64,000 nt of DNA from Aquabacter cavernae (GCF_003993795.1 NZ_RWKV01000016.1:62001-126000); one strand, 5' to 3'; shown: positions 42,096-50,777, counted from the stretch's first letter. Notes: generated by a model from the letters alone, not told the origin. Made by a program: numbers and translations.

Positions 42096-42405
42096 GGTCG
42101 CGGGTTCCGGCGGTGAGGATGGCGAGGGCGCGCCGCTCCAGCTCCACGCCGTCCAGGATGCCCTTCTCCACCAGCAGCGCCGCGACACCATCCACGCGCC
42201 GCCCGTAGAAACTGGCGCCGGCATAGTGATCGGGCGTCATCTGCTCCACCGCGCGGCGGAATTCATCCAGATTGACCAGGCCCTTGGCGATGAGGACGTT
42301 GAACATCGCGATCATGGCCTTCTCCCAGTAAAGCTGGGGCACCTCCTCGCGCGGAACCGGGCCGGAGGGCAGCCCGCCCACGTCGGAAATCAGGCGCTCG
42401 CTCAT
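42085..42405 (-). CDS. Nitrile hydratase beta, N-terminal half as a separate subunit (ScnB-like)
   Basis: 106 residues from the ATG at 42405, with an ideal AAGGAGG eight bases upstream. The start SDVGGLPSGPVPREE, then YWEKAMIAMFNVLIAKGLVNLDEFRRAVEQMTPDHYAGASFYGRRVDGVAALLVEKGILD, follows the helical N-terminal domain of nitrile hydratase beta (DVGG...FDEFRIGIELMRPVDYL...[20 protein letters not shown]). It ends where the SH3 domain would begin, and the next gene supplies that domain. It is the first gene of the hydratase-amidase operon. A nitrile hydratase activator role is less likely because alpha and beta-C would then lack this half. Confidence 0.82.
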   Translation of the reverse strand: MSERLISDVGGLPSGPVPREEVPQLYWEKAMIAMFNVLIAKGLVNLDEFRRAVEQMTPDHYAGASFYGRRVDGVAALLVEKGILDGVELERRALAILTAGTRDHVA

Positions 42406-42510
42406 GGGAGACCTCCTTGCGCGGACCACCCCGAAGGCAGGGCGGCGCAAGAAGCTTTACGTATATGCAAGAGACTTTCAAGAGCGCAGGCGCACGCCGG
42501 GCGCGGAAGC
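42406..42510 (-). promoter_or_regulatory. Upstream region of the hydratase-amidase operon
   Basis: The 105 bp between the regulator stop and the beta-N start hold the only AT-rich stretch nearby (TTTACGTATATGCAAGAGACTTTCAAGAG, about 42456-42484, shown for its position only in part as core ACGTATATGC). It is the best place for the operon promoter and a binding site for the neighbouring XRE-cupin regulator. Confidence 0.35.
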
Positions 42511-43107
42511 TCAGAAGGAAGGGGGCGCGTTCACGATCAGGAACTCCGCCTCCACCGCGAACGGATTGCGGTAGGTGTGGGAGAGATCCGACGGAAAGCT
42601 GAAGGAATCGCCCGCCTCCAGGGGATGAACGACGCCGTCGATCACCAGTTCCAGCCGACCGCGCAGGACATAGCCGAATTCCTCGCCGGGATGCGCGATC
42701 CCCTCGCCCGTGGAGGCGCCGCAGGCGAGCCGGTTGAGATAGGCCATCATCAGCCGCCCGGACTGAGACAGCCGCTCGATCTCGGCCCCCGCGCCGGACG
42801 GGTCGCGCAATTGCACCGGCCGGCGATCCGCCGCCCGCGCCACCACGCCCTCCGGCCGTTCAGACCAGTGCAGCAGGTCCGCCACCTTCAGGTTCAGCGC
42901 CGCGCAGATGCGTTGGAGCATGCGCAGCGAGGGCTCCACCTTGTTGTTCTCGATGCGCGAGAGCAGGCCCTCCGAGCAGCCCGCCCGATCCGCCAGTTCC
43001 TTCAGCCGCAGGCCATGGGCGCGCCGCATGAGCCGCAGATGGGGCCCGATGCCGCCGCCCGCGACTGCGTCCTTCTCGGCCTCCGGCTTTTGGCCCGCTT
43101 GCGTCAT
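42511..43107 (-). CDS. XRE-cupin transcriptional regulator
   Basis: 198 residues. Residues 22-80 form an XRE helix-turn-helix (LRLMRRAHGLRLKELADRAGCSEGLLSRIENNKVEPSLRMLQRICAALNLKVADLL). Residues 125-195 form a cupin_2 domain (GEGIAHPGEEFGYVLRGRLELVIDGVVHPLEAGDSFSFPSDLSHTYRNP), which in this family senses a small ligand. Its ATG shares a base with the TGA of the UDP-xylose synthase gene upstream. It sits 105 bp ahead of the hydratase operon on the same strand and is the obvious candidate to control it and itself. Confidence 0.9.
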   Translation of the reverse strand: MTQAGQKPEAEKDAVAGGGIGPHLRLMRRAHGLRLKELADRAGCSEGLLSRIENNKVEPSLRMLQRICAALNLKVADLLHWSERPEGVVARAADRRPVQLRDPSGAGAEIERLSQSGRLMMAYLNRLACGASTGEGIAHPGEEFGYVLRGRLELVIDGVVHPLEAGDSFSFPSDLSHTYRNPFAVEAEFLIVNAPPSF

Positions 43108-44090
43108 CAGGCGCCCCGCCGCCCCTTCTCGGCCAGCAGGCCCTCGAAATAGGCGATGGTCTTGCGCAGGCCCTCCCGCAGGGGGACGCTGGGTGCCCAG
43201 CCGAGCTGATCGCGGGCGCGGGAGATGTCGGGCCGCCGCTGGCGCGGGTCGTCCTGCGGCAGGGGCTTGCGCACCAGCTTGGAGGACCCGCCCACAAGGT
43301 CCAGCACTTCGCCCGCCAGTTCGGCGATGGTGAATTCTTCCGGATTGCCCAGATTGACCGGTCCGGTCACATCGTCGGGCGAGGTCATGAGGGCTTCGAG
43401 GCCGGCCACCAGATCGTCCACATAGCAGAAGGAGCGGGTCTGGCTGCCGTCGCCGAAAAGGGTGATGTCCTGGCCGGTGAGGGCCTGCACCACGAAGTTG
43501 GACACCACGCGCCCGTCATTGGGGTGCATGCGCGGGCCATAGGTGTTGAAGATGCGCGCCACCTTGATCTGCAAGGCATGCTGGCGATGATAGTCGAAGA
43601 ACAGCGTCTCCGCGCAGCGCTTGCCCTCGTCATAGCAGGCGCGCGGGCCGATCGTGTTCACATTGCCCCAATAGGCCTCGGTCTGGGGATGCTCCTGCGG
43701 GTCGCCATAGATCTCGGAGGTGGAGGCCTGGAGGATCGGCACCTTCAGCCGCTTGGCGAGCCCGAGCGCGTTGATGGCGCCGATGACACTGGTCTTCGTG
43801 GTCTGGACCGGGTCGAACTGGTAGTGCACCGGGGAGGCCGGGCAGGCGAGATTATAGAGGGCGTCCACCTCGATATAGAAGGGGAACGTCACGTCGTGCC
43901 GCATCAGCTCGAAGCGGGGATGGCCGAGCAGGTGCTCGATGTTGCGCCGGGTGCCCGTGTAGAAATTGTCGATGCACAACACCTCGTGCCCCTGCGCCAG
44001 CAGCAGGTCGCACAGGTGCGATCCGAGAAAGCCCGCGCCGCCGGTGACGGCGATGCGCGCGGGCAGGAGGGATTTGGCGTCGAGCTGCAT
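43107..44090 (-). CDS. uxs: UDP-glucuronate decarboxylase (UDP-xylose synthase)
   Basis: 327 residues. [31 protein letters not shown] at the N-terminus binds [40 protein letters not shown] and the catalytic YDEGKR (Tyr-x3-Lys) are diagnostic of UDP-xylose synthases, as is [18 protein letters not shown]. It converts UDP-glucuronate to UDP-xylose and CO2 in the cytosol. It would extend the nucleotide-sugar supply of the polysaccharide locus 6 kb away, yet it is translationally joined to the XRE-cupin regulator of the hydratase region. A 16-bp direct repeat precedes it. Confidence 0.92.
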   Translation of the reverse strand: MQLDAKSLLPARIAVTGGAGFLGSHLCDLLLAQGHEVLCIDNFYTGTRRNIEHLLGHPRFELMRHDVTFPFYIEVDALYNLACPASPVHYQFDPVQTTKTSVIGAINALGLAKRLKVPILQASTSEIYGDPQEHPQTEAYWGNVNTIGPRACYDEGKRCAETLFFDYHRQHALQIKVARIFNTYGPRMHPNDGRVVSNFVVQALTGQDITLFGDGSQTRSFCYVDDLVAGLEALMTSPDDVTGPVNLGNPEEFTIAELAGEVLDLVGGSSKLVRKPLPQDDPRQRRPDISRARDQLGWAPSVPLREGLRKTIAYFEGLLAEKGRRGA

Positions 44091-44170
44091 GAGGCGGGTC
44101 CGTCTGTCCTGCGCCCGCGCCGGAGAAAAGCGGGCCGCCCGTCTTCACCACACTCGCCCCGGCCCGCCAA

Positions 44171-44202
44171 GCCGAAAAGCGATTAGGCCGAAAAGCGATC
44201 AG
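44171..44202. repeat. Two 16-bp direct repeats upstream of uxs
   Basis: GCCGAAAAGCGATTAG (44171-44186) and GCCGAAAAGCGATCAG (44187-44202) differ at one base and lie 81-112 bp before the uxs start, a possible regulator-binding pair or replication slippage. Confidence 0.5.
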
Positions 44203-44230
44203 CCCGCTTGCCCCGGCACGCGGGACGCCC

Positions 44231-46093
44231 TCACAGGAAGCCGATGGACAGCCACGGCACGGCGGCGATGACGAGGAGGCCGACGAACAGCGCCACCAGA
44301 TAGGGCCAGATGGCGCTGATGGCTTCGTCCGGCGAGACATTGCCGATCTTGCAGGCGAGATAGAAGCCGATGCCGATGGGCGGGGTCATGAGGCCGATAT
44401 TCATGGCCGTGACGATGACCATGGAATACTGGATGTCGTTGATCCCCAGCTTGCGGGCGATGGGATACATGAGCGGCGCCATGAGCACGATGGCCGGCAG
44501 CCCTTCCAAAATGCAGCCCAGCACCAGGAAGACGATGATGGACACGACCATGAAGCCGATCCAGCCGCCCGGCAGGCCCGCCATGAAGTTCGCGAGATCC
44601 TGCGCGATGCCCGCCTGGGTGATGGCCCAGGCCATGGCCACGGCGCAGGCCAGGATCATGAGGATGGCGCCGGTGAGCGCGGCGGTCTCCACCAGCATGG
44701 AATAACAGGTGCGCAGCGAGATGCCGCCATAGAGCACGACGCCGATGAAGAAGGCATAGACCACCGCGAAGGTCGAGACCTCCGTGGCGGTCGCCATGCC
44801 GCTCGACACCGCGCTGCGGATGAGGAAGGGCAGCACCAGGGCCGGCGCGGCGATGACGGCGGTGCGCAGGATGAGCTTGCCGGAGAGGCGGGTGACGCCG
44901 GTCATGTCCTCGTCGCGCGCCTTCCAGCGGGCGAGACCCGCCAGTGCCGCCAGCAGCACCATGGCCACCACGAAGCCGGAGGTGAACAAGGCGGCGATGG
45001 ACACGCCCGCCACCGACCCCAGCACGATGAGCACGATGGAAGGGGGCACCGTGTCCGCCATGGCCGCGCCCGTGGCCAGCAGCGCGATCATCTCCTTGGG
45101 CTTGTGGCCGCGCCGCTTCATCTCCGGGAACAGAGCCGGGGCGACGGTGGCCATGTCCGAGACCTTGGAGCCGGAAATGCCGGAGACCACGAACAGCGAG
45201 CCCAGCAGCACATAGGACATGCCCGCCTTCACATGGCCCAGCAGCGAGGCGAGGAAATCCACGATGGCCTTGCCCATGCCCGTGCAGTCCAGGATGCACC
45301 CCAGAAGCACGAAGACCGGCACCGAGAGCAGGATGAGGCTCGACATGCCCTCGTCCATGCGCCCGATCATCACGAAGACCGGCACATGGGTGGAGAAGGC
45401 CAGATAGCTCACCGTGCCGATGCCGAAGCAGAAGGCGATGGGCACGCCGCCCGCAAGGCACGCGGCGACAAAGCCCACCAGGAACAGCACGATGGTGATG
45501 TTGCCCGCCTTCATGAGGGTGGGCGCAGCAAGCCAGAGCACGCCCAGCACCGCGCCGATGAAGACGATGCTCAGGAGAAGGTCACGCACCGTGCCGCGTC
45601 GCACCGCCTGGGCCACCGCCAGCGCCGCCATGCCGATGATGCCCACCGGCAGCGCGGTGGCGCGATAGGAGCCGGAAATGTTCAGGGCCGGCGTGGTGAT
45701 GAAGGATTCCTCCATCATGTAGTCCACCGCCGGATAGGCGAGGGACAGGAGGAAGGCGGCCACCAGCAGCAGGCCCAGCGTCTCCACGAAGGCGGCGGTG
45801 GCGGGCGGCAGAAGGCGGGTGAAGAGGTTCAGCTTCAGGTGCTCGTTGCGGTCGAGCGAGATGATCGAGCCGAGCATGGCCAGCCAGATGAAGGCGATGG
45901 ACGACACCTCGTCGATCCACACCACCGGCAGCGAGAAGAAATAACGGGAAATGGCCCCCATGAGCAGGAGGCCGACCACGGTGAGCAGCAGCAGCGAGGC
46001 CACCGCTTCCACGGGACGCATGAAGCGCGACCCCTTGCGGGGCGCCTCGGTTTCGGAAACCAGGGGCAGGCTGTCGTCGGCCGTGGAAGCCAT
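44231..46093 (-). CDS. TRAP transporter fused small and large permease (DctQM)
   Basis: 620 residues. The first 170 form the DctQ part with four helices (VEAVASLLLLTVVGLLLMGAISRYFF, WIDEVSSIAFIWLAMLGS). After a linker helix the rest is DctM with about twelve helices and the family motifs GVPIAFCFGIGTVSYL, FVVSGISGSKVSDMATVAPALFPEMKRRGH, ATGAAMADTVPPSIVLIV and the LVLGCILEGLPAIVLMAPLMYPIA segment. Fused DctQM proteins drive uptake of carboxylates with a sodium gradient through the inner membrane. It follows the binding-protein gene by 70 bp. Confidence 0.93.
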   Translation of the reverse strand: MASTADDSLPLVSETEAPRKGSRFMRPVEAVASLLLLTVVGLLLMGAISRYFFSLPVVWIDEVSSIAFIWLAMLGSIISLDRNEHLKLNLFTRLLPPATAAFVETLGLLLVAAFLLSLAYPAVDYMMEESFITTPALNISGSYRATALPVGIIGMAALAVAQAVRRGTVRDLLLSIVFIGAVLGVLWLAAPTLMKAGNITIVLFLVGFVAACLAGGVPIAFCFGIGTVSYLAFSTHVPVFVMIGRMDEGMSSLILLSVPVFVLLGCILDCTGMGKAIVDFLASLLGHVKAGMSYVLLGSLFVVSGISGSKVSDMATVAPALFPEMKRRGHKPKEMIALLATGAAMADTVPPSIVLIVLGSVAGVSIAALFTSGFVVAMVLLAALAGLARWKARDEDMTGVTRLSGKLILRTAVIAAPALVLPFLIRSAVSSGMATATEVSTFAVVYAFFIGVVLYGGISLRTCYSMLVETAALTGAILMILACAVAMAWAITQAGIAQDLANFMAGLPGGWIGFMVVSIIVFLVLGCILEGLPAIVLMAPLMYPIARKLGINDIQYSMVIVTAMNIGLMTPPIGIGFYLACKIGNVSPDEAISAIWPYLVALFVGLLVIAAVPWLSIGFL

Positions 46094-46163
46094 GGCGGAT
46101 GTCCGTTGAAATGGGGGGAGCCGGGGCGACGCGCGCCCCGGCCCTCAAAGGCTCAGGTGAGGA

Positions 46164-47183
46164 TCAGGACAGCTTGCCGGAATATTTTTCCAGCATGGCC
46201 CAGGCCTCATCGCCATACTTGCCCTTCCACTCGGCATAGAAGCCGGCGGAGCGCAGCTTGTCGCGGAAGCTGTCGGGCGACGTGGCGTTGAAGGCCATGC
46301 CCTTCTCGCTCAGGCTCTTCTGGAGGCTGGCATTCAGCTCGGCCACGTCGGTGCGCTCCTTCTCACCGGCGATATTGATGTTCTTCGCCACGATGGTGCG
46401 CAGGTTTTCCGGCAGCCGCTCCCAGGCGCGGCGGTTGGCCAGGAACCAGAAGCCGTCCCACATGTGGTTGGTGAGCGAGCAGTTCTTCTGCACCTCGTAG
46501 AGCTTCGCCGTGGAGATGATGGCGAGCGGGTTTTCCTGCGCGTCCACCACGCCGGTCTGCAGCGCGGTGTAGACCTCGGCGAAATTGATGGAGGCCGGGG
46601 CCGAATCGAACGCCTTGAACATGGAGGTCCAGAGCGGGGAGACCGGCACGCGGATCTTCAGGCCCTTGAAGTCGGCGGCGGTCTGGATGGGCTTGGTGGA
46701 CGTGGTGGTCTGGCGGAAGCCGTTGTCCCAGATCTTGTCCATGGCCACGATGCCGAACTTGGAGATCTGGCCGCGTACATAGGCGCCGAGATCCCCGTCC
46801 ATGGCCTTCCACACGGTGGCATAGTCCGGAAAGGCGAAGCCGATGCCGGAAATGGAGGCGTTCGGCACCAGCGTGGAGAGGATCAGCGGCGAGAGGGTGA
46901 AGAACTCGATGCCGCCCGAGCGCAGCTGGCTCAGCATGTCCGTGTCGCCGCCCAGCTGGCTGGAGGGGAACACCTTGATCTCCACCTTGCCGTCGGTCTC
47001 CTTCTTGATGGCCTCGGCCATCTCGTTGGCGCGCACGTTCATGGGGTGCGTGACGGGCAGGTTGTTGGCGTACTTATAGGAAAATTCCGCGGTCTGGGCG
47101 CGCGCCACATGCGGTGCGGCAATGCCGCCCACGAGCATGGTGGCGGCGCTCGCCTTCAACAGGGTGCGACGGCTCACAGACAT
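46164..47183 (-). CDS. TRAP transporter periplasmic binding protein (DctP)
   Basis: 339 residues with a Tat-type signal (MSVSRRTLLKASAATMLVGGIAAPHVARA). The mature part shows the DctP family: YANNLPVTHPMNVRANEMAEAIKKETDGKVEIKVFPSSQLGG, then LKIRVPVSPLWTSMFKAF, and ALQTGVVDAQENPLAIISTAKLYEVQKNCSLTNH, where the conserved Arg in KIRVP would contact the substrate carboxylate. GGGAGGA lies nine bases before the ATG. It is divergent from the IclR regulator and has a palindromic operator in between. Ligand likely an organic acid (inference). Confidence 0.93.
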   Translation of the reverse strand: MSVSRRTLLKASAATMLVGGIAAPHVARAQTAEFSYKYANNLPVTHPMNVRANEMAEAIKKETDGKVEIKVFPSSQLGGDTDMLSQLRSGGIEFFTLSPLILSTLVPNASISGIGFAFPDYATVWKAMDGDLGAYVRGQISKFGIVAMDKIWDNGFRQTTTSTKPIQTAADFKGLKIRVPVSPLWTSMFKAFDSAPASINFAEVYTALQTGVVDAQENPLAIISTAKLYEVQKNCSLTNHMWDGFWFLANRRAWERLPENLRTIVAKNINIAGEKERTDVAELNASLQKSLSEKGMAFNATSPDSFRDKLRSAGFYAEWKGKYGDEAWAMLEKYSGKLS

Positions 47184-47228
47184 GTTCCATATCCTCCCTT
47201 GACGGCCATTCGGCCTGCTTCCATCCCG

Positions 47229-47245
47229 GGTCCATATGATGGACC
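47229..47245. promoter_or_regulatory. IclR-type operator candidate 1
   Basis: GGTCCAT-ATG-ATGGACC is a perfect 7+3+7 palindrome 46 bp before the TRAP binding-protein ATG and 114 bp before iclR, the expected place for an IclR operator controlling both directions. Confidence 0.65.
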
Positions 47246-47348
47246 AATTATTGTTGCTCCCGACGGGGCACTTGTGGCCACCGCCTCAACGGAGATAGAG
47301 TTTCTGGCAGAACCGACCATGGGCTGTCTAGCTCCAATCAAACAATCA

Positions 47349-47365
47349 GGTCCACCAGATGGATC
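47349..47365. promoter_or_regulatory. IclR-type operator candidate 2, over the iclR start
   Basis: GGTCCAC-CAG-ATGGATC matches candidate 1 in layout and keeps 5 of 7 paired positions. It covers the iclR ATG at 47359, consistent with autorepression. Confidence 0.4.
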
Positions 47366-48213
47366 ACGGGAGAGGAAACGGCGCCGGCGACGAGGCGGCA
47401 GCCGGAGGGACGCGGAGCATCGAGCGCGCCATCGCTCTGCTGCTGCTGGTGGGTCGCGCGGGCGCGGCCGGCGCGCGGCTGTCCGATCTCGTGGCCACCT
47501 CTTCCCTCCCCAAGCCGACGGTGCGGCGCGTTCTTCTTGCCCTTGTGCGCTCCGGCCTGCTGGACCAGGACGGGCAGACGCGCCGCTATCATATCGGCCC
47601 GGAAGCCTATGTCCTAGGCACGCTGGCGAGCGCGCGGTTCGGCATCCATGCCTTGTCGCTGGACGGGCTCGCGCGCCTCGCGCGGGAGAGCGGGGATTGC
47701 GCCTTCCTCTCCGTGCCGCGCGACGATTTCGCGGTGTGCATCCATCGCGAGGAAGGCCCCTTCCCCATCCGCACCCATGTGCTCCAGGCGGGCGACCGCC
47801 ACCCGCTGGGCATCGGCGCGGGCAGCCTCGCGCTGCTCTCAGCCTTGCCCGATGACGAGGCGGAAGCGGTGCTGGCGCGAAACGCGGCCCTGGTCGCGGC
47901 CGACTACCCCGCCTATCCGCCCGAGGTGCTGCGTGCCCTGGTGGCGCAGACCCGCGCGCGCGGCTATGCGGTCAATCCCGGCCTCGTGGTGGCCGGCTCC
48001 TGGGGCGTCGGCGTCGCCGTTCCCGGGCCGGACGGGCGTCCCGTGGGCGCGCTCTCCATCGCCGCCATCGAAAGCCGCCTCACCGAAGACCGCCAGCGCC
48101 TCGTCGCCCCGCTCCTGATGCGCGAGGCGGACCGGCTTGCGGCCGCCCTCGCCGGAGCCTCCCACACATCCCAGAAACCCGCGCCCCGCGCTGTGGCCAA
48201 GGCGCGGTCATGA
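47359..48213 (+). CDS. IclR-family transcriptional regulator
   Basis: 284 residues. The N-terminal winged helix (about 18-80) reads TRSIERAIALLLLVGRAGAAGARLSDLVATSSLPKPTVRRVLLALVRSGLL, the standard IclR HTH. The effector domain follows (YHIGPEAYVLGTLASARFG, SGDCAFLSVPRDDFAVCIHREEGPFPIRTHVLQAGDRHPLGIGAGSLALLSALP). It controls the divergent TRAP operon and probably the CoA-ligase operon that follows it by 22 bp. The extra Ala/Arg-rich tail after 270 is low-complexity. Confidence 0.92.
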   Translation: MDHGRGNGAGDEAAAGGTRSIERAIALLLLVGRAGAAGARLSDLVATSSLPKPTVRRVLLALVRSGLLDQDGQTRRYHIGPEAYVLGTLASARFGIHALSLDGLARLARESGDCAFLSVPRDDFAVCIHREEGPFPIRTHVLQAGDRHPLGIGAGSLALLSALPDDEAEAVLARNAALVAADYPAYPPEVLRALVAQTRARGYAVNPGLVVAGSWGVGVAVPGPDGRPVGALSIAAIESRLTEDRQRLVAPLLMREADRLAAALAGASHTSQKPAPRAVAKARS

Positions 48214-48235
48214 CCCATTTGAAGGCAGGAGCCCC

Positions 48236-49864
48236 ATGGTGATGAGTTCCAACGGGCGCATTCTGCCCTGTACCAAGCGGGTCATGAACCTGTCCCACGT
48301 TCTGCGCCAGGCGGCGCGGCGCTTCCCGGACGCCATCGGCTTCGTCCATGGGGAGAGCGAGACCACTTGGGCTGAGATCAATGCGCGGGTGGATGCCCTG
48401 GCGGCGGGGCTGCTGGCGCGCGGCATCGTGAAGGGCGATCGCGTGCTGGTGCAGTCCAAGAACTGTCTCGAAATGTTCGAGAGCATGTTCGCCTGCTTCC
48501 GCATGGGCGCCGTGTGGGTGCCCACCAATTTCCGCCAGACGCCGGACGAGGTGGCCTATCTCGCCTCCGCTTCCGGTGCGGTGGCCATGATCTGCCACGC
48601 CGATTTCCCGGAGCATGTGGACGCCGCGCGGCGCGAGGCGCCCACCATCTCCACCCTCATCGCCATCGGCACCGCGCCGTTCGGCGAAAACTATGCCGAC
48701 ATGGTCGCCGCGCATCTGGGCACCCGGCCGCGCGTGGCGGACGTGGAGCATGACGATCCCTGCTGGTTCTTCTTCACCTCCGGCACCACCGGCCGCCCCA
48801 AGGCCGCCGTGCTCACCCACGGCCAGATGGGCTTCGTGATCACCAACCATCTGTGCGACCTGATGCCGGGCACCACGCACGAGGACGCCTCCCTGGTGGT
48901 GGCCCCCCTCTCCCACGGGGCGGGCATCCATCAATTGGTTCAGACGGCGCGCGCGGCCAAGACCATCCTGCTCCCCTCGGAGCGCTTCGACGTGGACGAA
49001 GCCTGGCGCCTCGTCGCCAAGTGGCGGGTCACGAACCTGTTCACCGTGCCCACCATCACCAAGCTGCTGGTGGAGCATCCCAGCGTGGATGCCCACGACC
49101 ATTCCAGCCTGCGCTACGTCATCTATGCGGGCGCGCCCATGTATCGGGAGGACCAGAAGCGGGCCCTCGCCAAGCTCGGCAAGGTGCTGGTGCAGTATTT
49201 CGGCCTCGGCGAGGTGACCGGCAACATCACCGTCCTGCCCCCGGCCCTGCACGACGCGGAAGACGGCCCGGACGTGAAGCTCGGCACCTGCGGCCATGAG
49301 CGCACCGGCATGCAGGTGCAGATCCAGGACGAGGCGGGCAGCGAGATGGCCCCGTTCGAGACCGGCGAGATCTGCGTGTGCGGCCTCGCGGTGTTCGCGG
49401 GCTATTACAACAACCCCGAGGCCAATGCGAAGTCGTTCCGCAACGGCTGGTTCCGCACCGGCGACCTCGGCCATATGGACGAAGAGGGCTTCGTCTACAT
49501 CACCGGCCGGGCCTCGGACATGTACATTTCCGGCGGCTCCAACGTCTATCCGCGCGAGGTGGAGGAGAAGGTGCTCCAGCATCCCGCCGTGGCGGAGGTG
49601 GCCATTCTCGGCGTGCCCGATCCCATGTGGGGCGAGGTGGGGGTGGCGGTGTGCGTGGCCCGTCCCGGCATCGCCATCGACGAGGGCGACCTCCTCGCCT
49701 TCCTGGACGGGAAGGTTGCCCGCTACAAGCTGCCCAAGCGGGTGTTCGTGTTCGAGGCCCTGCCGCGCTCCGCCTATGGCAAGATCACCAAGAAGATGGT
49801 GCGCGAGGAATTGGAGGCGCGCGGCCTGCTGCCCCTCGCCGCCCCGCAGGAGCGCCGCGCGTGA
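48236..49864 (+). CDS. Acyl-CoA synthetase (AMP-forming, carboxylate:CoA ligase)
   Basis: 542 residues from the ATG at 48236 (AGGA five bases before). ANL-superfamily motifs are all intact: P-loop FFTSGTTGRPKAAVLTH (about 180), YFGLGEVTG, GWFRTGDLGHMDEEGFVYITGRASDMYISGGSNVYPREVEE, and the C-terminal catalytic Lys in YGKITKKM. It forms acyl-adenylate and then acyl-CoA from an unknown carboxylate in the cytosol. It lies directly after iclR and opposite the TRAP operon, so it probably activates the imported acid. Its last four bases overlap the GTG of the PPC-domain gene. Substrate class (aliphatic or aromatic) is not readable. Confidence 0.92.
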   Translation: MVMSSNGRILPCTKRVMNLSHVLRQAARRFPDAIGFVHGESETTWAEINARVDALAAGLLARGIVKGDRVLVQSKNCLEMFESMFACFRMGAVWVPTNFRQTPDEVAYLASASGAVAMICHADFPEHVDAARREAPTISTLIAIGTAPFGENYADMVAAHLGTRPRVADVEHDDPCWFFFTSGTTGRPKAAVLTHGQMGFVITNHLCDLMPGTTHEDASLVVAPLSHGAGIHQLVQTARAAKTILLPSERFDVDEAWRLVAKWRVTNLFTVPTITKLLVEHPSVDAHDHSSLRYVIYAGAPMYREDQKRALAKLGKVLVQYFGLGEVTGNITVLPPALHDAEDGPDVKLGTCGHERTGMQVQIQDEAGSEMAPFETGEICVCGLAVFAGYYNNPEANAKSFRNGWFRTGDLGHMDEEGFVYITGRASDMYISGGSNVYPREVEEKVLQHPAVAEVAILGVPDPMWGEVGVAVCVARPGIAIDEGDLLAFLDGKVARYKLPKRVFVFEALPRSAYGKITKKMVREELEARGLLPLAAPQERRA

Positions 49865-50403
49865 GCGACGGGCTGCGCCTGCTGGTCCATCCCGGCCCGG
49901 TGACGCCGGAGCGGCGCGAAAGCCTGACGGACACCCAGAGCCGCGCGGTGCGCTTCGCGCTTCTCCCCGGCGAGAGCCTGGCGGATGGCCTCTCCCGGGG
50001 CGCCGCCGCCGTCGGGGCGCGCTGCGCCACCTTCACGCTCCAGGGTGGCAGCTTCGCGCGTCTCGAATACTGCATCGCCGCCCCCAATCCTGAGGGGCCG
50101 CAGGTGGCGCGCTATTCGGTGCCCATCCCGGCCGGTCCCGCCACCGTGCTGGGCGGAGGCGGCGCGCTGGGCATCGCGCTGGACGGCAGCGCCCTCGTCC
50201 ATTGCCACGCTTTGCTGGCAGGCGCGGACGGGGCCGTGTTCGGCGGCCATCTCCTGCCCGCCATGAGCATCGCGGGGGAGGACCCGCCCGTCATCCATGC
50301 CCGCGTTTATTCCGACGTGGCGGTCCGCCAGCGGCCGGACCCGGAGACCGCCATGTCCATCTTCCACCCGTCCATCTTTCACCCTGCCCCGGTTTCCCCA
50401 TGA
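49861..50403 (+). CDS. PPC/DUF296 domain protein, His-retaining copy
   Basis: 180 residues from the GTG at 49861, overlapping the ligase stop (GTGA). Domain pattern: LLPGESLADGLSRGAAAVGARCATFTLQGGSF, a long strand region, then LVHCHALLAGADGAVFGGHLLPAMSI. The HxH...GGH set is the metal-binding site of PPC (plants and prokaryotes conserved) proteins, which form trimers and whose bacterial roles are poorly known. The last 25 residues (SIFHPSIFHPAPVSP) are unusual. Stop overlaps the start of the second PPC gene. Its place in a CoA-ligase operon suggests a role in the same degradation route. Confidence 0.75.
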   Translation: MSDGLRLLVHPGPVTPERRESLTDTQSRAVRFALLPGESLADGLSRGAAAVGARCATFTLQGGSFARLEYCIAAPNPEGPQVARYSVPIPAGPATVLGGGGALGIALDGSALVHCHALLAGADGAVFGGHLLPAMSIAGEDPPVIHARVYSDVAVRQRPDPETAMSIFHPSIFHPAPVSP

Positions 50404-50777
50404 CGGATACCCGCATCGAGACCGGCCGCACGGGCCGCCTGCTCTATGGCCGCGTGCGGCCCAATGAGGATCTGGTGGGCGCCATCGAGGCCCTGTGCCG
50501 CGACCACGCCATCACCGCCGCTCTCGTGCGCGGCAGCCTCGGTAGCCTCACCGAGGCGCGGCTGGACACACGCGGCGGACGGCAGATCCTCGTGTCCGGC
50601 GCGGCGGTGGAAACGCTGACGCTTTCTGGCGAGGTGCGCGACGGGCAGGCCGCCCTGTTCGGCACCGTCTCCGACGCCGAAGGCCGCGTTTTCGGCGGGC
50701 GTTTCGCGGCGGGCGGCAATCCGGTCTGCGTCACCTTCGAGGTGGCCATCGAGGAATGGATCGCGGACCCGCTTTGA
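50400..50777 (+). CDS. PPC/DUF296 domain protein, His-lacking copy
   Basis: 125 residues, ATG overlapping the previous stop (ATGA). It follows the same fold pattern (RVRPNEDLVGAIEALCRDHAITAALVRGSLGSLTEARL, LSGEVRDGQAALFGTVSDAEGRVFGGRFAAGGNPVCVTFEVAIEEW). The HxH is replaced by AALFG and GGH by GGR, so metal binding should be lost while the hydrophobic core remains. The pair with the previous gene suggests a hetero-oligomer with one active and one structural subunit. Function unknown. Confidence 0.72.
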   Translation: MTDTRIETGRTGRLLYGRVRPNEDLVGAIEALCRDHAITAALVRGSLGSLTEARLDTRGGRQILVSGAAVETLTLSGEVRDGQAALFGTVSDAEGRVFGGRFAAGGNPVCVTFEVAIEEWIADPL

